Shown piece by piece: positions 46,379 through 55,098 of a DNA stretch of 64,000 bases. The notes beneath the pieces were generated by a model. That model made no database searches. It had not been told where the DNA came from and saw only the letters and a list, made by a program, of their open reading frames with translations. The DNA comes from Nocardioides hwasunensis (lineage in GTDB: Bacteria; Actinomycetota; Actinomycetes; Propionibacteriales; Nocardioidaceae). Where the stretch lies: contig NZ_JACXYY010000001.1 in assembly GCF_014779665.1 (NCBI RefSeq), positions 558,001 to 622,000 on the forward strand, written 5' to 3'. The first letter of the stretch is position 1, and every line of letters starts with the position of its first letter. Position numbers and translations under genes: made by a program.

Positions 46379-47218
46379 ATGCTGCCCTTCCGCCAGGTCG
46401 ACGTCTTCAGTGCCGAGCCGTGGCTCGGCAACCCGCTCGCGGTCGTCCACGACGCCGACGCGGTCAGCGAGGAGCAGATGGCGGCGTTCGCACGCTGGAC
46501 CAACCTGTCCGAGACGACGTTCCTGTGCGCGCCGACCGACCCCGCCGCCGACTACCGGGTGCGGATCTGGACGCCCAGTGGCGAGCTGCCGTTCGCCGGG
46601 CACCCCACGCTCGGCAGTGCCCACGCGTGGCTGGAGGCCGGGGGAGTGCCGCAGGGCGAGGTGATCGTGCAGGAGTGCCGCGCCGGCCTCGTCGACGTAC
46701 GCCGCTCGCCGCAGCTGGGCTTCGCGGCCCCGCCGCTGCAGCGGTCCGGCCCCGTCGAGCCCGACCTGCGGGACAGGGTGCTCGCCGCGCTCGCCGTCAG
46801 CGAGGCCGACGTCCACGGGATGGCCTGGATCGACAACGGGCCGGGCTGGATCGGCGTCGACCTGGGGACGGCCGAGGCCGTGCTCGCCGTGCGTCCCGAC
46901 GTCGCCGCCTTCGGCGACCTCGACGTCACGGTCATCGGCCGGTGGGACGACGCCCGCGCGGCCGAGCTGGGCGCCGACGTGGAGGTCCGGGCGCTGTGGG
47001 GCGGCGGCGGCCTCTTCGGCGAGGACCCCGTCACCGGCAGCGCCAACGCCGGGCTCGCGCAGTGGCTGATCGGCACCGGGGCGCTGCCGTCGGCCTACAC
47101 CTCCCGGCAGGGCAGCGTGATCGGTCGCGAGGGCCGGGTGCGGATCGAGTCCAAAGCCGACCGGGTCTGGGTCTCCGGCGACGCCGTCACCCGGATCACC
47201 GGCGAGGTCGACCTCTAG
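46379..47218 (+). CDS. PhzF family isomerase/epimerase-like protein
   Basis: A 279-residue protein of the diaminopimelate-epimerase-like fold. The catalytic glutamate is E45 in TNLSETTFL, with GHPTLGSAHAW and DPVTGSANAGLAQWL as the other family motifs. PhzF itself isomerises a phenazine precursor, but no phenazine genes are near, so this is one of the many PhzF-like proteins of unknown substrate. ATG 46379 is preferred over TTG 46367 because the family sequence starts at PFRQVDVFSAEP. Confidence 0.88.
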   Translation: MLPFRQVDVFSAEPWLGNPLAVVHDADAVSEEQMAAFARWTNLSETTFLCAPTDPAADYRVRIWTPSGELPFAGHPTLGSAHAWLEAGGVPQGEVIVQECRAGLVDVRRSPQLGFAAPPLQRSGPVEPDLRDRVLAALAVSEADVHGMAWIDNGPGWIGVDLGTAEAVLAVRPDVAAFGDLDVTVIGRWDDARAAELGADVEVRALWGGGGLFGEDPVTGSANAGLAQWLIGTGALPSAYTSRQGSVIGREGRVRIESKADRVWVSGDAVTRITGEVDL

Positions 47219-47231
47219 CGCGTCCGAGCGG

Positions 47232-47786
47232 TCACAGCTCCCGCTCGCGGACGTTGTCGCGCTCGGCCACGTCGCCGATGTGGAACTGCTTCGTCCCGAC
47301 GACCTCGAACCCGTGGCGGGCGTAGAACGCGTTCGCGCGTCCGTTGTCCTCGCTGACACCGAGCCAGGCGCCCCGCGCCCCGGTCGACCGAGCGGCCTCC
47401 AGGGTCGCCGCCATGAGGCGCGTCGCGATCCCGGAGCCGTGATGGTCGGGGTGGACGTAGAACCGCTCGAGGGCGATCGTCGGGCGCAGCCGGATCGCCT
47501 GCGACACGTCCGGGTCGTCGGGCTCCCCGGCGATCAGCATCGTGTAGCCGATCGGGTCCGCGCCCGGGCCGGCCTCGGCCAGCAGCACGACGTACGCCGG
47601 ATCAGCGAGCTGGCGACGGAAGCTGTCCGGACCGAGACGGGCCGCGACGTGGGCCTCGATGGTCGTGCGTGAGGTCTGCGGGGTGCAGGCCAGCGGGAAG
47701 GTGAGGGCGGCGAGCCGGGCGAGGCCGTCGGCGTCGGCCTCCACGGCGCGTCGGACGACCGCGGCGGCTGGCGGGGACTCGGGCAC
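47232..47786 (-). CDS. GNAT family N-acetyltransferase
   Basis: A 184-residue acetyltransferase. Motif A is FYVHPDHHGSGIATRLM, followed by WLGVSEDNGRANAFYARHGF. The N-terminal half resembles the branch annotated as ribosomal-protein or general small-molecule acetylases, but the substrate is unknown. GTG 47786 is preceded on the minus strand by TAGGCT (47793-47798) at 6 nt, so the mRNA is probably leaderless. Convergent with the PhzF-like gene. Confidence 0.87.
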   Translation of the reverse strand: MPESPPAAAVVRRAVEADADGLARLAALTFPLACTPQTSRTTIEAHVAARLGPDSFRRQLADPAYVVLLAEAGPGADPIGYTMLIAGEPDDPDVSQAIRLRPTIALERFYVHPDHHGSGIATRLMAATLEAARSTGARGAWLGVSEDNGRANAFYARHGFEVVGTKQFHIGDVAERDNVREREL

Positions 47787-47895
47787 GCCCCGAGCCTAGA
47801 TCGGTAGGACTACGGATGTGGTGAGCCGCCCGCCCTCGGCACACTCGTCGTGGATGCCGACCCATGAGTCGGTGTCGCGGAGTGGAGGAGTCGAC

Positions 47896-48084
47896 ATGCG
47901 GAGCGTCCTGAGCGGGAGTGCGCACGCGGACCAGCTGGAGGCCGAGGTGCGGGAGGCGACCTGCTGTGTCGCCACCGATCGGTGCTGGGCCTGCGAGGTG
48001 AAGGTCGGGGAGGTGCGCGCGGCGAGGCGCGACGCGCTGCTGCACACGATGAGCGTCGTCCGGCCGAGGAGGGCAGCGCGATGA
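47896..48084 (+). CDS. small cysteine-containing protein, 62 residues
   Basis: ATG 47896 follows GGAGGAG (47885-47891) by 4 nt. The 62-residue product has the cysteine pattern CCVATDRCWAC (C-C-x5-C-x2-C), which could bind zinc or an iron-sulfur centre, and a basic C-terminus (VVRPRRAAR). An upstream in-frame ATG at 47818 lacks a good ribosome site. Its stop overlaps the next small gene as ATGA. No family recognised. Confidence 0.55.
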   Translation: MRSVLSGSAHADQLEAEVREATCCVATDRCWACEVKVGEVRAARRDALLHTMSVVRPRRAAR

Positions 48085-48410
48085 TGGTCCGCGACGGAGT
48101 CGTCGGCGCCGGGAGCGGCGGCCGCGTGCCGTCGTCGCTCGTGAGCCGTGCCGGGCGACGTGCAGCCGCGCGCGGGCGCGCCTCGCTCGAGTACGGCGCG
48201 TACGCCGAGGCCGCGCTCGACCTGCTGGAGCTGCTCGAGCTCGCCTGGCACGACTGCTACGGCGAGGTGGCCCCGCCTCCGCAGGTCCTCGACGACGTGT
48301 GGCGGGTCGCCGACGGCGACCTGGGCGCACTGGCGTCCGCGGCACGCCTCGCCGTCACCGACCGGCGCGACCTCCGGGTCTCGGCCGACCGGGCGCGCGA
48401 GCTGGCCTGA
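48081..48410 (+). CDS. small hypothetical protein, 109 residues
   Basis: A soluble protein with a basic N-terminus (SRAGRRAAARGRASLEY) and helical remainder (AYAEAALDLLELLELAWHDC, DDVWRVADGDLGALASAARL). It is translationally coupled to the cysteine-containing ORF before it, and GAGGAGGGC lies 6-13 nt before its ATG. The two together look like a small two-gene operon. No homologue is recognised. Confidence 0.6.
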   Translation: MMVRDGVVGAGSGGRVPSSLVSRAGRRAAARGRASLEYGAYAEAALDLLELLELAWHDCYGEVAPPPQVLDDVWRVADGDLGALASAARLAVTDRRDLRVSADRARELA

Positions 48411-48419
48411 GGACGGCCC

Positions 48420-49070
48420 TCAGAGGGTGTCGAGCCAGGCATCGATCGGGACGTCGCCGTCGCCGAACACCAGCGTCTGGCGCAGCGCCCGCGGGTCGTC
48501 GAGCACTGCCACCGCGACCTGGGCGACGAGCTCGCGCGAGGTGGTGTCACCGTCGTTGAAGCCGGCCCCGGGATTCACCGAGCCGTGACCCGGCTCGAGC
48601 GTCAGCGTGCCCGGGCCGAGGATCGTCCACTGGAGCTCGGTCTCGCGGAGGTGGTCGTCGGCGGCGATCTTCGCGTCCTGGTAGTGCCGGAACGGGTTGT
48701 CCTCGGGCACGAGCGAGTCGGGGTCGGCGCCGGAGAACGACACCATCACGTAGCGCGCGGCCCCGGCCGAGGCGGCCGCCTCCATCGAGCGGATCGCCGC
48801 GTCGCGGTCGACGGCGTACGTCCGGTCCGGATCGCCGCCACCGGCACCGGCCGACCAGACGACCGCGTCCTGCCCACTGAGCAGGTCGCCGAGCGCTTCC
48901 TCGTCGGCGTCCTCCACCGAGGCGACGACGGCGCTCGCGCCCGTGGCCTCCACGTCGACGACGTGGTCGGGGTTGCGGATGACCGAGGTGACCTCGTGCC
49001 CCGCCTCGACCAGCATCGGAGCCAGGATGAGCGCGATCTTGCCGTGTCCGCCGAAGATGGTGACTCGCAT
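48420..49070 (-). CDS. NAD(P)-binding atypical short-chain dehydrogenase
   Basis: A 216-residue Rossmann protein beginning MRVTIFGGHGKIALILAPML (GGxGxxG dinucleotide site), with DAVVWSAGAGGG and a YQDAKIAADDHL segment that keeps the SDR Y-x3-K pair. This is the NAD(P)H-binding (NmrA-like, YwnB-type) group, of unknown substrate. TAGCGT on the minus strand (49078-49083) stands 7 nt before the ATG, so it is likely leaderless. Confidence 0.85.
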   Translation of the reverse strand: MRVTIFGGHGKIALILAPMLVEAGHEVTSVIRNPDHVVDVEATGASAVVASVEDADEEALGDLLSGQDAVVWSAGAGGGDPDRTYAVDRDAAIRSMEAAASAGAARYVMVSFSGADPDSLVPEDNPFRHYQDAKIAADDHLRETELQWTILGPGTLTLEPGHGSVNPGAGFNDGDTTSRELVAQVAVAVLDDPRALRQTLVFGDGDVPIDAWLDTL

Positions 49071-49121
49071 GGGGTCGACGCTACACAGGCGAGCAATTTC
49101 ATGGGTCTCGCGGCCCGCGAC

Positions 49122-49127
49122 TAGACT
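49122..49127 (+). promoter_or_regulatory. -10 box TAGACT of efp-nusB
   Basis: TAGACT lies 97 nt before the efp ATG, giving a leader of about 85 nt. This is longer than most in the window and may hold regulatory structure (GCGTCGGCGCCGTGACCGC contains a GGCGCC palindrome). Confidence 0.45.
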
Positions 49128-49218
49128 GGCGCGTCGGCGCCGTGACCGCGGTCCGGCGCCCGCTCATCCCTGACACTCCTTGACATCACCCACAGCGACG
49201 AAGGCGGACAGAGACCAC

Positions 49219-49782
49219 ATGGCAAGCACCAACGACCTCAAGAACGGCATGGTCCTGCGCATCGAGGGTCAGCTCTGGGCCGTCGTCGAGTTCCAGCACG
49301 TCAAGCCCGGCAAGGGTCCCGCCTTCGTGCGCACCAAGCTCCGCAACGTCGAGTCGGGCAAGAACGTCGACAAGACCTTCAACGCCGGCACCAAGGTCGA
49401 GACGGCCAACGTCGACAAGCGCACCATGCAGTACCTCTACAACGACGGCTCGTCCTACGTCTTCATGGACACCAGCACCTACGAGCAGCTCGAGGTCACG
49501 CCGGAGATCGTCGGCGACGCCAAGAACTTCATGCTGGAGAACCAGGAGGCGATCGTCGCCACCAACGACGGCCGCGTCCTGTTCATCGAGCTCCCCGCCT
49601 CCGTCGAGCTGCTGATCTCCGAGACCGAGCCGGGCCTTCAGGGTGACCGCTCGACCGGCGGCACCAAGCCCGCCACGCTCGAGACCGGCCACACCATCGC
49701 GGTCCCGCTGTTCATCACCACCGGCGAGAAGGTCAAGGTCGACACCCGCGACTCGTCCTACCTCGGCCGCGTCAAGGCCTGA
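49219..49782 (+). CDS. efp: translation elongation factor P
   Basis: A 187-residue tRNA-mimic that relieves ribosome stalling at polyproline. The KOW-like domain starts [20 protein letters not shown] and carries the E-site loop KPGKGPAFV; two OB domains follow, ending [20 protein letters not shown]. No EpmA/EpmB genes are near. It precedes nusB by 6 nt as in most actinobacteria. Confidence 0.97.
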   Translation: MASTNDLKNGMVLRIEGQLWAVVEFQHVKPGKGPAFVRTKLRNVESGKNVDKTFNAGTKVETANVDKRTMQYLYNDGSSYVFMDTSTYEQLEVTPEIVGDAKNFMLENQEAIVATNDGRVLFIELPASVELLISETEPGLQGDRSTGGTKPATLETGHTIAVPLFITTGEKVKVDTRDSSYLGRVKA

Positions 49783-49788
49783 CATCAC

Positions 49789-50199
49789 GTGGCTGCCCGT
49801 TCCAAGGCCCGCAAGCGCGCGCTGGACATCCTGTTCGCCTCCGAGCTCCGCTCCGAGGACCCGGCGATGGCGCTCGACCGTGCCATCGAGGCCGGCGAGG
49901 GCCCGACCAACGACTACACCAGCACGCTGGTGCGCGGCGTGGTCGAGCACCAGGCCCGGATCGACGAGGTGCTGACGACCTACAGCAAGGGCTGGACCCT
50001 CGGTCGGATGCCGGCGGTGGACCGCAACGTGCTCCGCATCGGCGTCTTCGAGCTGCTCTGGGGCGACGCCGACGTCCCGGAGACCGTCGCGGTGAGCGAG
50101 GCGATGCACCTGGTGCAGGACCTCTCCACCGACGACTCCCCGGCGTTCGTCAACGGGCTGCTCGGCTCGATCCAGCGCGACCGCGCCAGCCTCGTCTGA
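49789..50199 (+). CDS. nusB: transcription antitermination factor NusB
   Basis: A 136-residue all-helical protein (AARSKARKRALDILFASELR) that binds boxA RNA with NusE in rRNA antitermination. The C-terminal ETVAVSEAMHLVQDLSTDDS and FVNGLLGSIQRD are typical. GTG 49789 follows efp by 6 nt, and a hairpin follows the gene. Confidence 0.95.
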   Translation: MAARSKARKRALDILFASELRSEDPAMALDRAIEAGEGPTNDYTSTLVRGVVEHQARIDEVLTTYSKGWTLGRMPAVDRNVLRIGVFELLWGDADVPETVAVSEAMHLVQDLSTDDSPAFVNGLLGSIQRDRASLV

Positions 50200-50214
50200 G
50201 ACTCACCCTCCGGG

Positions 50215-50234
50215 GGTGGGCCGCCTCGCCCACC
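50215..50234 (+). terminator. hairpin after nusB
   Basis: GGTGGGC (50215-50221) pairs with GCCCACC (50228-50234) with a 6-nt loop, 16 nt after the nusB stop. An alternative smaller stem CACCC/GGGTG (50204-50218) overlaps it. Confidence 0.55.
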
Positions 50235-50262
50235 ATCGCGGGTTCGGCCTAGGTTGGTCGTC

Positions 50263-51084
50263 ATGCCCAGCACCCCCGACGCCTCCCGCACCGCCCAGCA
50301 GGTCAACGACAGCGACTGGATGGACCACGCGATCCGCGCCGGCCTGGTGGCGTACGGCGTGGTGCACCTGCTGCTCGCGTGGCTCGCCGTCCAGCTGGCC
50401 TTCGGCGAGAAGAAGGAGAGCGCGTCCAACAGCGGCGCGCTGCACTACCTCGCCGAGCAGCCGATGGGCCGGGTGCTGGTCTGGCTCATCGCCGTGGGCA
50501 TGCTCCTGCTGGTCGTCTGGATGGTGCTCGAGGTCCTCTTCGGCCAGCGCCACGAGGAGGACACGACGAAGGCGTGGCGCAAGCGCGCGACCGCGGCCGG
50601 CAAGGGTGTGGTCTACGGCGTGCTCGGCTGGAGCGCGGTGCAGACGGCGATCGGGCAGGGCTCCTCGAAGGACGGCACCGACTCCACCACGGCGAAGCTG
50701 ATGGACCTCCCGGCGGGGCAGGTCATCGTCGGTCTGGTCGGCCTGGGGATCGTCGGCACCGGCGGCTACCTGGTCTACAAGGGCTGGAGCGAGAAGTTCA
50801 CGAAGGAGCTCGACGTCCAGGGCACGACGGGCAAGGACGGGTCGGCCTTCGTCCTGTTCGGCAAGGTCGGCTACATCGCCAAGGGCGTGGCGCTGGCGAT
50901 CGTCGGCGGCCTGTTCGCCTATGCCGCCATCACCCACGAGCCCAAGAAGTCGGGTGGCCTCGACCAGGCACTGCAGACGGTGCTGGAGGCTCCGTTCGGC
51001 CAGGTGCTGCTGGTCGCGATCGCCATCGGCATCGCCGGGTTCGGGCTGTTCTGCTTCGCCCGCGCGCGGCACCTGTCGCGCTGA
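50263..51084 (+). CDS. DUF1206 membrane protein
   Basis: A 273-residue protein built of three repeats of two transmembrane helices, each repeat opening with an aromatic/Gly helix such as AGLVAYGVVHLLLAWLAV, GKGVVYGVLGWSAVQTAI and GYIAKGVALAIVGGLFAY. This is the DUF1206 architecture; function unknown. ATG 50263 lies 7 nt after TAGGTT (50250-50255), a leaderless start. It converges with the TetR gene. Confidence 0.88.
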   Translation: MPSTPDASRTAQQVNDSDWMDHAIRAGLVAYGVVHLLLAWLAVQLAFGEKKESASNSGALHYLAEQPMGRVLVWLIAVGMLLLVVWMVLEVLFGQRHEEDTTKAWRKRATAAGKGVVYGVLGWSAVQTAIGQGSSKDGTDSTTAKLMDLPAGQVIVGLVGLGIVGTGGYLVYKGWSEKFTKELDVQGTTGKDGSAFVLFGKVGYIAKGVALAIVGGLFAYAAITHEPKKSGGLDQALQTVLEAPFGQVLLVAIAIGIAGFGLFCFARARHLSR

Positions 51085-51118
51085 GCCTCTGCCGGGCCGC
51101 CTCGCCGGCGGCGGGGGC

Positions 51119-51823
51119 TCAGGAGCGTGCCGGTACGCCGGTGGCGACCGCGAGCGCGGAGGCGACCATGTGGTCGCGCACCTGCGCCGGCGTGATCCGG
51201 CTGATCCGCGGGACGCCCGGCGCCTCCTCGGAGACCAGCATGGCGACGCGGCCGAGCTGGAGCGTGCCGAGCCCGCTGGCGTAGAGCATGTTGGCGAGCA
51301 GGCCGGGGTCCTCGACGTGGAACTCGCCCTGCGCCACCCCTGACTCGATGGTGTGCGTCAGGACGGACAGGCAGCCGCCGATGGCCTGGCCGAGCCGATA
51401 CATCGCGCTCTCGCTGACCTCCTCGAGCAGGTCGCCCCCGGGGCGCCGCATGATCGCCTGGGCGCAGTCGACGAAGGCGGGATGCGCCAGGCCGTAGTCG
51501 ACGAACGCCTCGACCAGCCGCTCGAGCTGCTGACGCGGGTCGGCGGTCGTCTCCGCGGCGTCCGAGAGCGCCACCCGGAGCTCGTCGAGGTAGTGCACGA
51601 GCGTGAGGCTGAAGAGCTCCTCCTTGCCGGTGAAGTGGCGGTAGATGATCGCCCGGTTGATCCCGACGGCCCGGGCGATGTCCTCGATCTGCGCGTCGCG
51701 CACGCCACGCTCGTCGAAGAGCCGCCGCGTGGCGGCGATGATCTCGGCCTCCCGCAGGCGGCGTCGGGCAGCCGCGGTGCTCCCACGAGCGGGGACCGTC
51801 CGGGACGACGAATCGGTGCTCAT
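51119..51823 (-). CDS. TetR/AcrR family transcriptional regulator
   Basis: A 234-residue repressor-type protein. The N-terminal helix-turn-helix reads IIAATRRLFDERGVRDAQIE followed by DIARAVGINRAIIYRHFTGK. The C-terminal ligand domain is divergent, so the inducer is unknown. TAGACT on the minus strand (51831-51836) is 7 nt before the ATG, so it is likely leaderless. No obvious target operator is visible beside it; the neighbouring tandem GNAT gene ends 48 bp upstream on the same strand. Confidence 0.9.
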   Translation of the reverse strand: MSTDSSSRTVPARGSTAAARRRLREAEIIAATRRLFDERGVRDAQIEDIARAVGINRAIIYRHFTGKEELFSLTLVHYLDELRVALSDAAETTADPRQQLERLVEAFVDYGLAHPAFVDCAQAIMRRPGGDLLEEVSESAMYRLGQAIGGCLSVLTHTIESGVAQGEFHVEDPGLLANMLYASGLGTLQLGRVAMLVSEEAPGVPRISRITPAQVRDHMVASALAVATGVPARS

Positions 51824-51871
51824 GGCGGCCAGTCTAGGGAGGGGGCGACCCGGCGATCCCGGGCGCTGCTG

Positions 51872-52759
51872 CTAGGCGAGGTCCTTGCGCAGGTGCACGT
51901 CCTCGATGCCGGCGCCCTGCTCGAGGAACGTGCGGCGGGCTCCGGCGTCGTGGCCGTAGACGCGCAGGTGCACGTCACGGACCCCGAGGTCGTGCACGTG
52001 GCGGCGCAGGGCACCCAGGAACGACGGCGTCAGCCGCTGGCCGCGGTGCTCGGGGAGGAGGTCGATCGTGTTGCCGTGGAAGTCGAGCGCTCCGTCGCGC
52101 TCGACGAGCGTGGCCCAGGCCCGTCCGACCACGGTCCCCTCGACCGTGCCGACCATCAGGAGCTCGTCGGCCGGCGGGTCGACCGCGAGCCCGCGGAGCC
52201 GCGTCTCGAGGCTGCCGAGCTGGGGGCTGTCGGCATCGGCGACGCCCGCGCGGGCCATGCCGGCCCGGAGCTGGTCGCGGACGTCGTCGACGAACCGCTC
52301 GCGCTCATCGGCGCTCATCGGCCGGACGGCGACCCGGCGGTCCTCCTGCAGCTCGGGTGCGGAGTCCGGGTCGAGCCGCTTGCCGACGGTCGTCATGGTC
52401 GCCGCGAACCCGGCGAGCCCGAAGACCCGCGCCAGCTCGGGTGCGACAGCGGTGGTCAGGAGCGTGGCCCCACGGGCACGGACGAACGTCTCCAGGACGG
52501 AGATCACCAGACCCCAGACGGCGTCGGCGTCACGGGGGAGCGTCGTCTGGAGGACGCGGACGGCGCAGCGCTGCCGCCCGGCGTCGTCGGCGTGCTCGAG
52601 CAGGGCGCCACCGACCTGCACGTCGTCGACCGTCACGGTGACGGCCTCGAGCTCGGCACCGTCGGTCGCCTCCGGCAGCGGGGCGCCGGCCGCCGACCTC
52701 GACGCCCGCCAGGCGTCGAGGTCGGCGGCCGACATCGGCTCGACCTGGGCGGTGCTCAC
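51872..52759 (-). CDS. GNAT family acetyltransferase with two GNAT halves
   Basis: A 295-residue protein. The C-terminal half has a clear acetyl-CoA motif (TIDLLPEHRGQRLTPSFLGA) and the closing YGHDAGARRTFLEQGAG; the N-terminal half (AVRVLQTTLPRDADAVWGLV, ATLLTTAVAPELARVFGLAG) is a degenerate GNAT fold. This tandem form is common in actinomycetes, including mycothiol-synthase relatives, but the motifs of MshD are not clear here. GTG 52759 overlaps the stop of the secreted-protein gene upstream (GTGA), linking the two. Confidence 0.82.
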   Translation of the reverse strand: MSTAQVEPMSAADLDAWRASRSAAGAPLPEATDGAELEAVTVTVDDVQVGGALLEHADDAGRQRCAVRVLQTTLPRDADAVWGLVISVLETFVRARGATLLTTAVAPELARVFGLAGFAATMTTVGKRLDPDSAPELQEDRRVAVRPMSADERERFVDDVRDQLRAGMARAGVADADSPQLGSLETRLRGLAVDPPADELLMVGTVEGTVVGRAWATLVERDGALDFHGNTIDLLPEHRGQRLTPSFLGALRRHVHDLGVRDVHLRVYGHDAGARRTFLEQGAGIEDVHLRKDLA

Positions 52760-54960
52760 CTGAGGCGGAGCACCTTCGAGGTGAACGCGAAGGAGTCCGG
52801 GTTGGGGAGCAGTCGCACGCGGTAGTGCGTGACCGCGTCCCCGTTGCGGTCGCGCAGCGTCACGTCGGCGTTGCCCCGCTCGTCCAGGCGCAGGGTCTTG
52901 ACGGACCGCCAGTGTCCGCGTGCGCCCTTCACGTGGATGCGGACCTTCTGGCCTGCGACCTCCGTCGACCCCGCGATCCGCAGCCGGTCGCGCGCCGGTC
53001 CCGCGTCCGTGCCGGTCAGTCGGAGCGTGACGGTGGCCTTGGCCGGGTCGGTGACGGGCGTCGGCGTCGGTGTCGGTGTCGGCACCGGGGCAGGCGTGGC
53101 AGTCGGCGTGGGCGTCGGCGTCGGCGTGGTGTCGGGGGCCGCCGTGAAGTCGGCGGTCGCCTCGATCAGGTCACCCAGGTCGCGCGTCGCGACCGTCAGC
53201 CTGCCTCCGGTCTCAGCCGGCCCTCCGGCCTCGGCCAGGTCGTCGACCGTCACCGAGAAGCTGCCGTCGTCCTCGGAGTACGTCTGGGCGTCGAGCACGC
53301 GGAGGCCGTCGACGAGCAGGGCGGCGTCGGCCTCGGTGCCGGGTGCCTCCTCGGTGCCGCGGGTGTAGTCGAGGTCGATGGCATGGTCGGGGAGAGGCTT
53401 GCCCTCGACGGTGAGCCTGCCGTCGTAGGTGATCCGGCCGCCCGAGGGGGCCGTGCCCGCACGCGGGGTGAGGTCGAGCTCGGCGTCGCCGGCGACGAAC
53501 CTCACCGGTGTCATCTCGGCACCTCCGGCGCTCTCGGGCGCGGTGAAGGAGAGGACGTACTCGCCGTCAGGCGCCTCGGGGTCGAAGGGGATCTCCACCC
53601 GGCCGTTCAGGTCGGTGGACACCGTCGTGGGCGCGGTGGGCTCTGCACCTGCTGCGCGGACCGAGTACGTGACCTGCTGCTGACCGCGGATCGGCGCACC
53701 ACCCTGGTCGAGGACCTGGAGAGCGATGTCGCCGGCGCGGTACTCCTGGTCGTCGAAGACAGGACCGTGCGCGAAGACGGCCTCGGTGCCGGTGGCGACC
53801 GCGTCCGGGGCAGGTGTGCGAACCGGGGCGGTCGCCACGTCGACGCGCTTCTCGTAGGCGTCGTTGTCGGTGGTGTTGGCGTAGTAGCGCTCGCTGGTGC
53901 TGCTGGGCTGGGAGACGCTCACCTGGCCGTTGATGTCGGTGTAGTCGACCAGCGAGCCGTCAGACATGCGGCGGACCTCGGCGCCGGGCACCGAGTCGCT
54001 GTCCTGGTCGAGGACCGTGAGGGTGACCGAGGCCCCCTCCTCGCCGAGGTAGGGCTCACCGACGCTGATCGCGGTGAGGCGCTGCGCCGTCAGCTGGACC
54101 GGCAGCACAGCGTCGGTGTCCCTCGCGGCCCGCACGGCCAGCGCGTCGCCGGATCGCGCATCGAATCCCGAGATGTCGAGGAGGCCGCGGAAGCTGCCGC
54201 CGCTCACCGCGGTGGAGCTGTAGCCGTTCGTCTTCAGCGTCGCGGCGCTCACGGCGGCGTTCGTCTGCCCGCGGAATGCTCCATCGGCGGCGTTCCAGGC
54301 GGACAGCTCCACAGTGCCGCTCGTGGCGGAGGTGGTGCCGTAGACGCGCAGCAGGCTCGCCGTACGGCCCGAGTCGCGGTAGGGCTGCGCGAAGTAGTGG
54401 CCGATCTGACCGGCTGACGGCACCGGGAAGGACGGGCCGATGGGAATGAAGAAGTCGTCGAACGGTGACGTGCCGACCGACACTGCGTGTGTCGTGGACT
54501 GGGCGCCCGTGAGCGCCACGTCGCGCCTGGTCGAGTAGGTCCTGGTCTCCACCGAGCCTGAGCCGGCCGGCACCGTGGCCACGGCCCGCAGCGCGATGCG
54601 CGTGCCGACCAGGTCTGTGCTCGGCGTCCACTGGACCGAGGTGTAGGGCTGGTGGACGGTCTCGCCACTGGTCGCCACGGCCGTCCAACCGGGATCGTCG
54701 TCGGTGGCAACGGGGTTCGCGTTGACCTCGAAGGAGATCGTGGCGTTCGGGTCGAGCCGCTGCGCCGTGAGGGCCACGGTGAGGCCGACCGAGTTGCTGG
54801 CATCGCGCCGCATTGACGCCAGCCCGTCGGCCTGGCTGATCAGCCGGACACCGGCGGTGTCGGCGGCGGTTGCGGGTGCTGCGCTCACCGCCAGCCCGGT
54901 GATGACGAGTGCGCTGACCGCGCTGACCGCGAGTCCCTGACCGAGCTTGCTGAGCTGCAT
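52756..54960 (-). CDS. large secreted protein with Ig-like repeats and a Pro/Thr linker
   Basis: A 734-residue exported protein. The signal peptide is residues 1-33 (AVSALVITGLAVSAAPATAA), followed by several beta-sandwich Ig-like modules (for example LTVLDQDSDSVPGAEVRRMS and LQVLDQGGAPIRGQQQVTYS). A TPTPTPTPTATPAPVPTPTP linker near residue 645 and a last beta domain end it. No LPXTG or cysteine lipobox is seen, so attachment to the surface is uncertain; it may be secreted. ATG 54960 follows GAGGG by 6 nt. It heads a two-gene operon with the GNAT gene. Confidence 0.78.
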   Translation of the reverse strand: MQLSKLGQGLAVSAVSALVITGLAVSAAPATAADTAGVRLISQADGLASMRRDASNSVGLTVALTAQRLDPNATISFEVNANPVATDDDPGWTAVATSGETVHQPYTSVQWTPSTDLVGTRIALRAVATVPAGSGSVETRTYSTRRDVALTGAQSTTHAVSVGTSPFDDFFIPIGPSFPVPSAGQIGHYFAQPYRDSGRTASLLRVYGTTSATSGTVELSAWNAADGAFRGQTNAAVSAATLKTNGYSSTAVSGGSFRGLLDISGFDARSGDALAVRAARDTDAVLPVQLTAQRLTAISVGEPYLGEEGASVTLTVLDQDSDSVPGAEVRRMSDGSLVDYTDINGQVSVSQPSSTSERYYANTTDNDAYEKRVDVATAPVRTPAPDAVATGTEAVFAHGPVFDDQEYRAGDIALQVLDQGGAPIRGQQQVTYSVRAAGAEPTAPTTVSTDLNGRVEIPFDPEAPDGEYVLSFTAPESAGGAEMTPVRFVAGDAELDLTPRAGTAPSGGRITYDGRLTVEGKPLPDHAIDLDYTRGTEEAPGTEADAALLVDGLRVLDAQTYSEDDGSFSVTVDDLAEAGGPAETGGRLTVATRDLGDLIEATADFTAAPDTTPTPTPTPTATPAPVPTPTPTPTPVTDPAKATVTLRLTGTDAGPARDRLRIAGSTEVAGQKVRIHVKGARGHWRSVKTLRLDERGNADVTLRDRNGDAVTHYRVRLLPNPDSFAFTSKVLRLR

Positions 54961-55064
54961 CGTCACCCTCTGGTGCTCCGCGTCCGGGTCTCGAGTGACC
55001 GGACGAACCTCGCAGACGCTAGAGGCGCCGCCGGCGGTGCGTGGCCGATTCGACGAACGTTGGG

Positions 55065-55080
55065 CCTTCCTTGAGGAAGG
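55065..55080 (-). terminator. hairpin between two secreted-protein genes
   Basis: CCTTCC-TTGA-GGAAGG is a 6-bp stem with a 4-nt loop, flanked by AACGT and ACGTT which can extend it with mismatches. It lies 18-34 nt beyond the end of the minus-strand gene at 55099, so it most likely terminates that gene. Confidence 0.55.
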
Positions 55081-55098
55081 GACGTTCTCTTCCCACCC

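Noticed and set aside
46379..47218. PhzF-like gene as part of a phenazine cluster
   Set aside because: No other phz-type gene is nearby; PhzF-like proteins are widespread without phenazines.
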